In this document: positions 33,847 to 43,640 of the stretch, one piece after another
Layout of the letters: each line of letters begins with the position of its first letter
Position numbering within the stretch: the first letter of the stretch is position 1
Assembly: GCA_025618425.1 (NCBI GenBank)
Contig: CM046833.1
Span: 37,391,274 to 37,455,273, forward strand
DNA: 64,000 nucleotides
Direction: 5' to 3'
Origin: Heliocidaris tuberculata
Taxonomy: Eukaryota; Echinodermata; Echinoidea; Camarodonta; Echinometridae
The notes under the pieces: generated by a model
What the model saw: the letters and a program-made list of their open reading frames with translations, nothing else
Databases searched by the model: none
What the model was told of the DNA's origin: nothing
Program-made: the position numbers and the translations under genes

Positions 33847-34195
33847 ATACACTCTTCCTCTCCCTCTCTCTCTCTCTCTCTGTCACATACTCTTTCTATC
33901 TCTCTCAATACATTTCTGATATTCCGCCAATCAGGATCTCATATTCAGGTTTTGCTTTCAAGTTTTGTTTAAACGCAAAGCTTTTTGAAAGAGGCCACAG
34001 GGAACATACGGTATGGGAAGCAATGTTGATCCACTTGGAGTCAAGAAAATAAACTTCCCACTCTCCACTGAGAAATACATCAACACTGGATGGATCCAGT
34101 TTTCATTTCGATACTCCACCACCCCCCCCCCCCCATCAACATGACACATTGGCTCACTAACCCCCATCCCCCCACCCCCACCCCCAGAAAAAAAA

Positions 34196-35605
34196 GAAAT
34201 GTTTACTCAAGCATGAGTAATATCACATGTGGTGTACCTCAAGGGTCGTTGCTTGGTCCATTACTTTTTATTCTTTATATAAACGACATCTTCAAATCAA
34301 CAGCAACATTAACTTTTGTTCTTTATGCCGACGACACGAATATTTTATGTAGTGGATCAAATCTTACCTCTCTGTGCAGTAATGTTAATCAACAGCTAAG
34401 CCTTGTATGCGAGTGGTTTAAGGCTAATAAATTGTCCGTCAATCTAAAAAAAAGCAACTATATGATTTTTCACAACAATCAAAACATTGATTTAGACAGC
34501 ATTTCCATATATCTCGACAACGTACTACTATCTAGAGTTGAAAACACAAAATTTCTAGGTGTGCACATCGACAGTTCTATGTCTTGGAAAAAACATATTC
34601 TTGAAACAGAAAACAAAGTCTCTAAAAACATTGGCATCATTTCTAGACTGCGGCACATTTTACCAAACAACATCCTCCGTATGCTTTACAACTCTCTTAT
34701 TCTACCATATCTATCATACTGCAACCTGGCCTGGGGGAACTCTACAACCTCCAAATTGCAAAAACTAATCACTCTACAAAAGAAAATAATTCGTATAACT
34801 ACAGGTACTGCTCCCCGGTCTCACGTCGACCATTTGTTCAAACAATTTAACATACTAAAATTTACCGATATAAATAAACATCAACAAAGCATTTTTATGT
34901 ACAGATGTACAAACAATTTATTTCCTGAAGAATTTTGTAATCTTTTTCAATTAAATTCTACGATTCATAAATACGAAACCAGACACGCAAATCACATCCA
35001 TCTACCCAAGCACAGAACCCTATTATTCCAACATAATATCCGGTACTCAGGACCCAAGCTGTGGAACGTTATCCCTGACACAATAAAATACTCCGCATCT
35101 CTCGCTAGCTTCTCAAGAAGGATGAAAAAATATTTCACTTCATCTTACAAATAATATGGTTTAAGACACTTCCACACCCTCCGTTGTATCTATTCTCTCT
35201 ATTCTTTCTTCTCTCTGCCTCTTCGTGAATATTTCTCTTTTCCGTACAATTCTCATGTTGCACCTCCATTCTCCCCCTCTTTTTCCTCTTTCCCCTTCTT
35301 TTTCTTTTCTTTTCTCCTCCCCCTTTTTCCCCTCCAATCAAGCTCAGCGGTCTCTTTCTTTTTTTGTATGTAGCTATTTTTCTTTTTATATATTTATTAT
35401 GTAATAATGTATTATGTACTAAGGGCACCCTCGCCCCAAGCTTTTGCTTTTAGAGGTGTGTCCTCCAACTATGTATGTATCACATTAGTGTATATTTTGT
35501 CATATTTTTTGTTCAAAATATATGTACATTATTTTGCTCATTTATTAATTTGTATATTGAAAAGTTGGAAATAAATGTCTTTAAATTGAATTGAATTGAA
35601 TTGAA
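34196..35605 (+). mobile_element. 5'-truncated CR1/L2-group non-LTR retrotransposon
   Basis: Contains the C-terminal half of a reverse transcriptase, a 450-bp CT-rich 3' region with AATAAA at about 35570, and a terminal (GAATT)n repeat (TTGAATTGAATTGAATTG) at 35580-35604. Short-repeat tails instead of poly-A are usual for CR1, L2 and relatives. The 5' end breaks off at a CCCCCAGAAAAAAAAG stretch, the usual product of incomplete target-primed reverse transcription. Clade not resolved by eye. Confidence 0.88.
34198..35154 (+). CDS. Reverse transcriptase, C-terminal part (retrotransposon ORF2 fragment)
   Basis: 318 codons open to a natural stop. The visible domain starts at reverse transcriptase motif B (GVPQGS, residues 12-17, followed by GPLLFILYIND), then the catalytic YADD at 43-46 with two of the metal-binding Asp residues, a KSNYMIF segment (motif D), an LGV segment (motif E) and the thumb region. 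The C-terminal part (LQKKIIRI, RHANHIHLPKHR, YSGPKLWN.IP) is typical of animal non-LTR elements. The fingers, motif A, any endonuclease and ORF1 are missing, so the fragment cannot be active. The frame shows no stops or shifts, suggesting a fairly recent insertion. The upstream open codons (34090-34195) are C-rich junk in phase with it, not part of the protein. Confidence 0.9.
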   Translation, partial: NVYSSMSNITCGVPQGSLLGPLLFILYINDIFKSTATLTFVLYADDTNILCSGSNLTSLCSNVNQQLSLVCEWFKANKLSVNLKKSNYMIFHNNQNIDLDSISIYLDNVLLSRVENTKFLGVHIDSSMSWKKHILETENKVSKNIGIISRLRHILPNNILRMLYNSLILPYLSYCNLAWGNSTTSKLQKLITLQKKIIRITTGTAPRSHVDHLFKQFNILKFTDINKHQQSIFMYRCTNNLFPEEFCNLFQLNSTIHKYETRHANHIHLPKHRTLLFQHNIRYSGPKLWNVIPDTIKYSASLASFSRRMKKYFTSSYK

Positions 35606-35614
35606 ATGTATAAT

Positions 35615-35691
35615 TGTCTATTTGGAGCCAGAAGGACATCAACTCGGAGTAAAACGATATGAGTTAACGCCCTTCTCGCTCCAAACAGGCA
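35615..35691. repeat. 77-bp hairpin element, copy 6
   Basis: TGTCTATTTGGAGCCAGAAG pairs with CTTCTCGCTCCAAACAGGCA. Starts 10 bp after the retrotransposon tail. Flanks TAAT / ATAT do not match exactly. Confidence 0.78.
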
Positions 35692-35983
35692 ATATGATAC
35701 ATTATGAGACACAATATAAATCAGCAAACCAAGACTTCAAAATGCTCTTGAAACAAAATGTTAAGTAACATTATTGTGCAATGATTCCTTATATAGATGA
35801 AAAGTGACCAAAAAAAAGCAGGAAGCTTGAGTTGTCTTGGAAAGATGTGTTTGGAAAATCACCACATCATTCCGTTACTACATACATGTAGGAAACAGGC
35901 TTAAACTTCAAAATGCACAAGAAAATCTGTTGCTAAAGTCACTGTGCAAAGATATACATCAGGATAAAAAAACAACATAAAAT

Positions 35984-36547
35984 GGCTTACTTCGAACCAT
36001 CATGTGATCATGTTCACGTCACGTCTTCATGTTACGCAAACTTTCATGAATACTAAGCTCGAAATTTACTGGATGTGCATTATTTAATCTGTGATTAATG
36101 ATTCTTTCACTGTTACAGAGTACACTGACTTTTCACATATGAATAATGATTTGTCTTCTAGAAATTTCTATGTTCATAAATACATAAAGAAACTGAAAAA
36201 TAACTTCCTTCCAGTAGATTCTTCAATTATATAACAACGTCTTCATGTAACACAAACTTTTGTGAATATTAAGCCCGAATTCACGAAGGGTAGGGTTTAA
36301 CATTTGTGAAGAACCCCCCTCTCATTAAAATGTCGGGTTCGAGACGCGAGTATTCGTAGATTTGCAACACTTTTTTATATAAAGTGTAGGGTAGACTGGA
36401 CCCGACACATCGCCAATAAGAGGAGGGTATTTCACAAATGTTACACCCTACCCTTCATGAATTTACATGTAGGGCTTAATATTCACGAAAGGTCGTGTAA
36501 CGTGACGACGTAACGTGAACGTGATCACACGATGGTTCGAAGTAGCC
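35984..36547. mobile_element. 564-bp TIR element with 9-bp target duplication
   Basis: The left arm GGCTTACTTCGAACCATCAT and the right arm read backwards GGCTACTTCGAACCATCGTG pair for about 75 bp at roughly 80%. Flanks ACATAAAAT (35975-35983) and ACATGAAAC (36548-36556) agree at 7 of 9 positions, and removing the insert restores the ACAAC-ATRRAACAGGACC order of the surrounding repeat. A second direct copy of part of the arm (CGTCTTCATGTAACACAAAC) and the palindrome 36271-36477 lie inside, so it is composite. Confidence 0.72.
36271..36477. mobile_element. Nested palindromic element (AAGCCCGAATTCACGAAGGG)
   Basis: The left end AAGCCCGAATTCACGAAGGG is answered by CCCTTCATGAATTTACATGT plus AGGGCTT on the right, with GTTTAACATTTGTGAA / TTCACAAATGTTACACC further in. 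Tip related to the GAATTCACAAAGG group. The right tip carries an extra TTTACATGT, likely a small insertion. Confidence 0.65.
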
Positions 36548-37438
36548 ACATGAAACAGGACCTCGTCTTTACAGTATTCTTGGAAATGATTAGTTTGTAA
36601 AATCATCCCATCATTCCTTTGCTAGGAAATAGAGTAATAAACCTAGAGGGCTTCTGTTGAAAATCCCCTTTAAAATGCTCAAACTGACAGCATCTTAGTA
36701 AATATCATTGTGCAATTGTGCTTTTTTACAACAGATGCAAAACAACATAGAACAGGACCTTGCCTTTAAAGTATTCTTGGACACAATGCGTATACATAAA
36801 ATCATCATTCTTCCTGCGCTAGGATATGCACATTAATAAACCTTGAGGCTTTCCACTGAAAATTCCCTAGAAAACCATGTAAGTAAATATATCTTATTTT
36901 TGTCATCTTATATCGAAAATTCTTCTCATTTACACGCAATATACAAAATTAGTCTCCATGAATAATGACTTTTTAAGAAGACAAATAGACAGCCTCCAAA
37001 TTCAGAGAGTTCATGGAAACATTTGCTTGTTTGCAAAATCATCCCATCATTCATTTCCTTAGATACACAACATAAAGCTACAGGCCTTGACTTTTAAATG
37101 TTCATAGAAACTATGTGAGTGAACACACTGCTTACCAACAAATAAAAAACAATCAATCACTAATTACTTGCCATGGTCTGATGCCTACGCCTAGGACGAA
37201 TCGCTTCATTTCACGCTGCAAGGTTAAAACCAGGCAACGATATTATTGTTCGCCGTGGAAAATCACTCACATCTCATCCCATTAGCTACTGTACACGCAT
37301 CATCACATACGAGCAAAACATTTAGTTTATGGAGAATGTGGTATAAAGAACTACAATAATGGCATTAACCCAGATATATTCTTTTTACACAGAGTTAATA
37401 CTTTTTGTGATATTGTTTCCAATATAATGATTGGTACA

Positions 37439-37439
<1 letters not shown>

Positions 37440-37511
<72 letters not shown>

Positions 37512-37512
37512 A
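37440..37512. repeat. (TA)n followed by poly-T
   Basis: About 27 TA dinucleotides then about 18 T. Confidence 0.95.
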
Positions 37513-38100
37513 TATGTTTTATTGAATTAACAAAATCATGATATATACAAACAATTATGAATGATTAGGACAAATATAGACAAAATCAAACATACATTAA
37601 GAAAAAAGAAGGATATATGTGTATACCATGTACTAAACAAATGCAAGACTTATATATGTATATACCTGTGTTACAACTATTCTATTTTGCAGTGTAACGG
37701 AGGGGGGGGGTGGTAATGGAGTGGTAATGTAAAGTATGTGTAAACCTACACTTCTTTAATATCATTATATTTGCATATTCAGAGCATTTGTAAGTACTTT
37801 TTTCACAAAAGGGTCTATAAAATACATTCCAAGCTTTATAGACTCCTCCACTTATGTTTCTTTGCTATGCCTAACTTTACAGAAATCTGGATAGTGCAAC
37901 TGTTTAGTATATGTAATTATTTCTTTTTTTCCGTTTTTCCTTTTATGTCAATACTGCTTTATGTAATTTTGTTTGATATTATGTCATATCAACCTGTGTA
38001 CACATGTTTGTTTGTCATGTCATGAAAAGACATATGTGGAAAAAATAAACAAACTTTGAAACCTTGAAACCCTCTTGTGGTCAACAGACTACATAATACA
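37513..38100. other. AT-rich sequence, possible retroelement 3' end
   Basis: No gene. The segment ending GAAAAAATAAACAAACTTTG, AAACCTTGAAACC (38035-38070) resembles the AATAAA-plus-short-repeat ends of CR1/L2-type elements, but no coding part is present. Confidence 0.35.
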
Positions 38101-38101
38101 A

Positions 38102-38614
38102 GACCCCGTTTTCATTACGAGATTGGAAAGTGGATCACTCCATCGTGGATCGCGCCAAGGCAGTCCACTGGCACGCTGCTGGTTCACACCTGCAGAGGGT
38201 AGCGCGATCTATCGTCGCACTTCTCTTTTTCAGGGTTCTTGTTGCCATGACATCTGACGTAATGGGGTCAACGTTTTCGCGCGTAATTCGATTCGGCTTA
38301 ACGCTAGCGATTTATCCCGACTGTACACTGTGCGCTATATGCGAGCTGTATCTTTACATTGTAAACACTTCCTGGGTCACGGCGTACTTCCGGCGTACTT
38401 AGCATCTTCCTGTTCTCACTACAAAAGAAAGATTGATCTAGCGCGCGCTAGATCGCGCTATCTCTCGTAGACCACCCCCCAGAGGTGGTCCGGTTTGGGA
38501 ACCCTGTGGATCGTCCTGGATCGCGCCGGAACGACGTCGCCACGTTCTCACTATAGAGGTGGCGCGATCTAGCACGCGCTAGATCGCTCTATCCCTTGTA
38601 ATGAGAACAGGGTC
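38102..38614. mobile_element. 513-bp TIR element with GACCCTGTTCTCATTAC tips
   Basis: Left tip GACCCCGTTTTCATTACGAG; right tip read backwards GACCCTGTTCTCATTACAAG. A third tip-like phrase, CCTGTTCTCACTACAAAAG, lies internally at about 38410, so the element may be two nested relatives. The 20-bp perfect palindrome GATCTAGCGCGCGCTAGATC is at 38435-38454 and a one-mismatch version at 38569-38588. Flanks share CAA. GC- and CpG-rich compared with its surroundings. Confidence 0.72.
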
Positions 38615-38997
38615 CAAGTCTGAATACAATGCACAGAAAATGTCAAAATTAATGGAATCTCACTTTTCCTATATCGGTGACCACTACAGACAGCACTGGT
38701 GGCCTTTGTGAAGAGAGATGGTCACTAAGACAGGTTAGATTTTGTTTCTGAACCACCTGTTTTTCCTTTTTCCCACTCCTTTTCAACCCAAAATCCATTA
38801 AATAATTTCGAGTTTTTAAAAGCCTTCTCAAAAAAAGTGGGTGTGAAAGTTTACTTAAATATTGATCCATATAGTATTTATACACATACAAAATAATGAT
38901 TTTTCACTACAAATAAAACACTTTCCACAATGCCAAATAGCAAACACATTATTTCCCATAAGCATGAAATCTCACTCTTTCTTAACCCCTCCAAACC

Positions 38998-39295
38998 CCC
39001 ACCCCCATCTCTCCATCTCTCTTTCTCTCTCTCCCTCTCTCTCTCTTTCTCTTTCTCTATCTGTCCTTATCTAACTCTTAATGCCAAATCTTGAATACAT
39101 TATTCCCCAAAATATGAAATCTCTCTTTTCCACAACCCCTCTTCCCTCTCTCTCTCTCTCTCTCTCTCCCTTTCATTCCCCCACTCTTCATCTATCTGAA
39201 TACCTATTTTCTCTATCTCTATCTATATCTCTCTCTTTCCCTCTCTCTCTCTTTCTCTTTCCCTCTCTCTCTCTCTCTCTCTCTCTTTCTTAGAA
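38998..39295. repeat. CT-rich microsatellite block
   Basis: Two CT tracts joined by a repeated phrase (CTTAATGCCAAATCTTG...ATTATTCCCCAAAATATGAAATCTC mirrors 38930-38972), so the block arose by duplication of about 150 bp. Confidence 0.85.
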
Positions 39296-39299
39296 CCCT

Positions 39300-40725
39300 T
39301 TTCTCTGACCTGAAATGGGTTAACGCATTAAGCCCTCGATGTTTGCCAGCTAAAAAGGGACTTGAGCGCTTCTACAACACCTGACCTGAATCTCAATCAG
39401 AAGAATACATAACTTAAAAGGGCAATCAGACTCAACTTTCTCCCCACAGTATGAAAAATTGGGTAGTGACTTCTCCACTGGAACCTGTTCACATCAAGAC
39501 AATAACCTGCATATTTCATTTAGGCAATAACATGGACAGAGGTTTATAAACATGTGTCATCCTTCAGTTGTAGTATGGGTAGGCAATAATTAGAAAGTGA
39601 TAGTCAACTTATTCCATGAAAAAGAACATATGACATTTTTAAATTGGAAATCACATGCAATAATAGAATCTTCATGCTTTTGAGATAAGGGAGAAGTAAT
39701 TCAAAAAAATATGAGAATTTTTTTTTTTATTAATCTACATCAAATTTCATTTTGTTGGATTCAAGATTACATGTAGTTTAAATGAAAAGAAAACAAGAAT
39801 TTGGGGCTGAATACCCTTAAAACAAGCTCTACGGGATGAAAAAAAGGAGGCCAAATAAAAACATAAGAAAACATAAGCAGCCCTTTAAAAAAATGATATT
39901 ACAATAACTTAATACTGTTATTTGCATTTAAGAGGGACAAAGTTATTTCAAATCATTTACCAGGATTTGAGACATTATGGGCTGAATATTCAACAACTTA
40001 ATGACAAAAAATAAAACATAATCGTAAACTGGTCACAGTTGAGTAGGAATAGTTAAGTTCATTTTTCAAACGTGAAGTGGTACCTGTAAATGGATCTGGG
40101 AAATTCGCATTCAAGCACCTGTTTGCAGCATTCCTAAGCAGTCATGTGACCAGTGTCGAATTTCAAAACAAGGTTGGCTACAGCGACCAAGCGAGGGACA
40201 AAAATCCATCACTCGCCTTTGACGTGACATCTTTCAAATATTCTGCGTTATTTATTTCATTGTATTTTCCCCATTCATAAAAGAGAACTTTAGATGGAAA
40301 TCTACCACGGATTAAATCCTAATCATGATGCCCACACACAAAAAAGAAAGGGGCTAGGTGACTGCATAAAGAGAGGAACCCCAACATAGAATAGTTATGA
40401 TACAAATATATTCAAATTTTATTCAACAATTCCTCCAATAGCACGATTAATAGTGATATATCTTGATGACAGCTCAATAATTTTTTTATATAGTGCCTTT
40501 CTAAATTCAGTTTATTATGAGCGACTAATCAAAGTACTGTAATAAGTGATAATAAGTATATTACTACACTGTTCATTGGATTTTAGAGAGATTCTGCAAT
40601 GCATACTCTCCACAGCCAGGCAGCCATTTTAGATGCATATATATAACAGCTACATGTAAATCCAACCACAATGACGTTTGCATGCTCTTAGGCAGGGATT
40701 CTTACTAACTCTTTCGTTTGAGGTC
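39300..40725. other. Unique sequence, no gene seen
   Basis: No recognised domain or repeat. Confidence 0.5.
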
Positions 40726-40726
40726 T

Positions 40727-40873
40727 GGGCCTGTTTTATAAAACTTGTTATCAATAACAAGTTGCAATAATTGTTACAAGCTACTGAAATCCTTGTATCT
40801 GATTAGCTGAGACCAAATTTGTCACAGAAATGTAGGAGTTGTTACTGATAACAAGTTTTATGAAACGGGGCAC
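40727..40873. mobile_element. About 146-bp MITE with AAACTTGTTATC arms
   Basis: The left arm GGCCTGTTTTATAAAACTTG, TTATCAATAACAA pairs with the right arm read backwards GCCCCGTTTCATAAAACTTG, TTATCAGTAACAA. Internal GTTGCAATAATTGTTACAAG adds a small palindrome. Non-coding. Confidence 0.78.
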
Positions 40874-41129
40874 TGGACTGAAATTATTCAAGTCTGTGAG
40901 CATGACCCCAATGTAACAAGTGAATGAGTAAATTACGCAATGCGTAATAAATGTCCCCGCCGGAAGTGCAGATCTGTGGAAATTAACTAGCCTGAACCTT
41001 AAAACTTCAGTGAAAAACTTTAGTGAATAAAATAATAATGTTACTGCATGCAAAAGAAGAGAATACCAACAATGCATGTATACAACTGAAATATAAAACA
41101 TGAAAACATTATGAACCTTCAGCCATTTT

Positions 41130-41985
41130 GAATAAATTTGCATAAATTTGCATGAATAATGAATTTCAAAATTCTGTGTAGAAGTTTGGAAGCCCCCACC
41201 CAGCCCTATCAGATAAAACAATCGGAATCAAAATCCGATGTGAAATAGAGGAGAAGTAGCATTTTTCGTCAATTTTGAATAAATTTGCATAAATTTGCAT
41301 AATTAATGAATTTCAAAATTCTGTGTAGAAGTTTGGAAGCCCCCACCCAGCCCTATCAGATAAAACAATCGGAATCAAAATCCGATGTGAAATAGAGGAG
41401 AAGTAGCATTTTTCGTCAATTATGAATAAATTTGCATAAATTTGCATAATTAATGAATTTCTAAATTCTGTGTCGAAGTTTGGAAGCCCCCACCCTGCCC
41501 TATCAGATAAAACAATCGGAATCAAAATCCGATGTGAAATAGAGGAGAAGTAGCATTTTTCGTCAATTTTGAATAAATTTGCATAAATTTGCATAATTAA
41601 TGAATTTCAAAATTCTGTGTAGAAGTTTGGAAGCCCCCACCCAGCCCTATCAGATAAAACAATCGGAATCAAAATCCGATGTGAAATAGAGGAGAAGTAG
41701 CATTTTTCGTCGATTTTGAATAAATTTGCATAAATTTGCATAATTAATGAATTTCAAAATTCTGTGTAGAAGTTTGGTAGCCCCCACCCAGCCCTATCAG
41801 ATAAAACAATCGGAATCAAAATCGGCCAAGAAATGACGGAGAAGTAGCATTTTCTAACATTTGAGCACACACGGACAGACGGACGGACGGACGGACGGAC
41901 GGACGGACAGACGGACGGACACACACACGCACACACGTACGGAGCCCGTTTCATAGTCCCCTCGCGAACTTCGTTCGGCGGGGAC
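41130..41985 (+). mobile_element. Pearl/Helitron-like tandem-repeat element 1
   Basis: Five direct repeats starting at 41130, 41277, 41424, 41571 and 41718, spaced exactly 147 bp and about 97% alike (GAATAAATTTGCATAAATTT, CCCCCACCCAGCCCTATCAG, GAGGAGAAGTAGCATTTTTC). They are followed by a (GGAC)n microsatellite at about 41871-41927 and a terminal hairpin GTCCCC...GGGGAC at 41956-41985. The order tandem core, tetranucleotide microsatellite, terminal hairpin matches the pearl family of bivalves and related Helitron-associated elements. Minus-strand frames over it repeat with the unit and are not genes. Confidence 0.75.
41956..41985. other. Terminal hairpin of tandem-repeat element 1
   Basis: GTCCCCTCGCGAACTTCGTT, then CGGCGGGGAC, folds into a stem of about 13 pairs with a 3-base loop. 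Position at the end, after the microsatellite, is like a Helitron 3' hairpin. Confidence 0.7.
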
Positions 41986-41989
41986 AAAG

Positions 41990-42570
41990 ATAGTGAAATG
42001 GGGGGGGGGGGAGGTGTGGAATTGAATTCAGAGTGCCCACATGTCCCGGGCGCCTGATAGTTTTGAGCCCTGTCTTAGGTACCCATTGTCATGGCTTTGT
42101 AGGTTGTTAGCTGTTGCTCTCTCAGCCTATAGATGTAATGTTCTTATTCTCGACAGGGAATGAAGACTGTGATGTCATATCATTTAGTTCTTAGTCGACA
42201 CTTTATTCAAAAGCAAATCAGCCAGCATGCTGCTGCTTACTACTTCCAATACTAGAACATGAATAAGTCTATCCCTATCTCTGAGGACTATAGGTTCACA
42301 ACTGAATACTCATACTAAACTGACAACTGACTATTATTCCTAAACAGAGGTGCTTATATACAGAATCACTGCTGACCATTTATAAAGAGTCTTAAACAAT
42401 AAGTCATACACAAACAACATACATGTAACTTTGATGGACAGGAGGAAGGGTAGGGATACTTTCTTGGTAGGAGCAGTGACCACACATTTCTTAGAATGGA
42501 GTAGGACAGGAAGCTGACCCTTCCAGGTAGGAGAGCAGAAATGCCTAACTCTGTGAGTTATTGATTAACA
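41990..42570. other. Unique sequence, no gene seen
   Basis: A run of about 12 G at 42001; no other feature recognised. Confidence 0.45.
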
Positions 42571-42571
42571 C

Positions 42572-42895
42572 CTGGGTTGAGAGAAGCAATGCAGATAAGG
42601 TAGCTTAGCGAAACGTTGTGGCGCGTAAGAACGCAGGAAAAACACATATGACAAATTTGCTCAAAATCATAATTTTATTCTATAAAGGCAGACTCAAAAT
42701 ATTACAATGTAGAATAAGTATTCAAAGATGTGAACAATTTTAAGAAAAATAATATGAAAATTTTTATTCAGATATGTCTGATTCTAATTTTATAAGCACA
42801 TACAAAACTTTCAGTTTTCCTCTATGCGTCTTTCCCGCGTTCTTACGCGCCACAACGTTTCGCTGAGCTACCTAAAAAGGCTTGCTGAAGGTTAA
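42572..42895 (-). repeat. SINE 3' fragment split by a transposon
   Basis: CACCTGGGTTGAGAGAAGCA, ATGCAGATAA (42572-42598) and AAAGGCTTGCTGAAGG (after 42872) together match the SINE segment ACCTGGGTGGAGAGAAGCAA, TGCAGATAAAATGCCTTGCT at 63593-63633. The two halves are separated by the 274-bp element. Confidence 0.72.
42599..42872. mobile_element. PIF/Harbinger-like MITE with TAA duplication
   Basis: TIRs of about 50 bp: GGTAGCTTAGCGAAACGTTG, TGGCGCGTAAGAACGC on the left; GGTAGCTCAGCGAAACGTTG, TGGCGCGTAAGAACGC read backwards from the right. Flanked by TAA on both sides (42596-42598, 42873-42875). GG-starting TIRs with a TWA duplication are the mark of PIF/Harbinger. Lies inside a SINE fragment, which fixes both ends. 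Confidence 0.88.
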
Positions 42896-43078
42896 AGTAC
42901 ACATTCAAAGAAAATCACAAATATGATAAATAATGTATCACTAGAAACTGGCAAGTTAACAGATAGCAATCGTATCAGTTTAAAGTCAACTACATATCAG
43001 GTAATTAAACAATAATACAAATAAAACTACCTCCCAGCATCTGCGATATACAAGCACTTCGCCAAAAAAATAACAATG

Positions 43079-43640
43079 TTTCAATGACGTCAAAGGGAAC
43101 AATCCTGTCCAAGCAGACGACGTCCCATAAAGAATGAACATAAGTGCAGTGCAGTTATTTCTCAAATTATAAAGAATTTAGTGTATTCAAACGTGCCCAT
43201 ATTTCACACCATTCTAAAATGGGAATGAAACAGATTCTGATTACTGAAATCTTTTGTTTGTAAATATATAGGACGGGGGTTATGAACAATCAAAGAAACC
43301 ACACTTTCAAATTGAAATGCCCGCTGAATGATTGCAAGGACGGTATTCATCCCTCCTTCAACGCCGAACGTCCAGCGGTGTATGTAGCTGTGAATGCAAT
43401 GGCGTCTATTTTGTTTACAAGCAACTGATTCCTTTATTCTTGTAACGCTTCATTTTCCATCCAAATAAACCCATGCACGGGGTTTAGAGTGAGGCAATAT
43501 ATGTATTAAACATAATAGACTAATGCTAGTGAAGTGAAATAACTGAAGAGAAGATGACAAAACAGGCACTGAAAATATGTGAGATGTTATGGGACATCGT
43601 CTGCTTGTGCAATTAACGTCCTGTCTTTGACGTCACACAT
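43079..43640. mobile_element. TIR element with TGACGTCAAAG arms
   Basis: Left ATGACGTCAAAGGGAACAAT, CAAGCAGACGACGTCCCATAA; right read backwards TGACGTCAAAGACAGGACGT, CAAGCAGACGATGTCCCATAA. About 55 bp of matching arm with a gap. Exact tips not determined; pairing may extend outward. Confidence 0.6.

Larger units (their letters stand above)
35700..37140. repeat. Degenerate tandem repeat of about 190 bp, interrupted
   Basis: Phrases such as AACAGGACC...TCTTTACAGTATTCTTGGA, AAAATCATCCCATCATTC, GCTAGGA and TAATAAACCT recur in order near 35820-35980, 36553-36700, 36750-36860 and 37000-37110. Identity between units is low. An unrelated element (35984-36547) lies in the first junction. Old, decayed satellite; not coding. 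Confidence 0.6.

Noticed and set aside
34090..34197. Open codons upstream of the reverse transcriptase fragment as its N-terminus
   Set aside because: They cover poly-C and unrelated DNA; homology begins only just before the GVPQGS motif, as expected for a 5'-truncated insertion.
41313..41987. Repeated minus-strand protein segments (CYFSSISHRILIPIVLSDRAG)
   Set aside because: They recur every 147 bp with the tandem unit and are interrupted at random; no sign of coding constraint.
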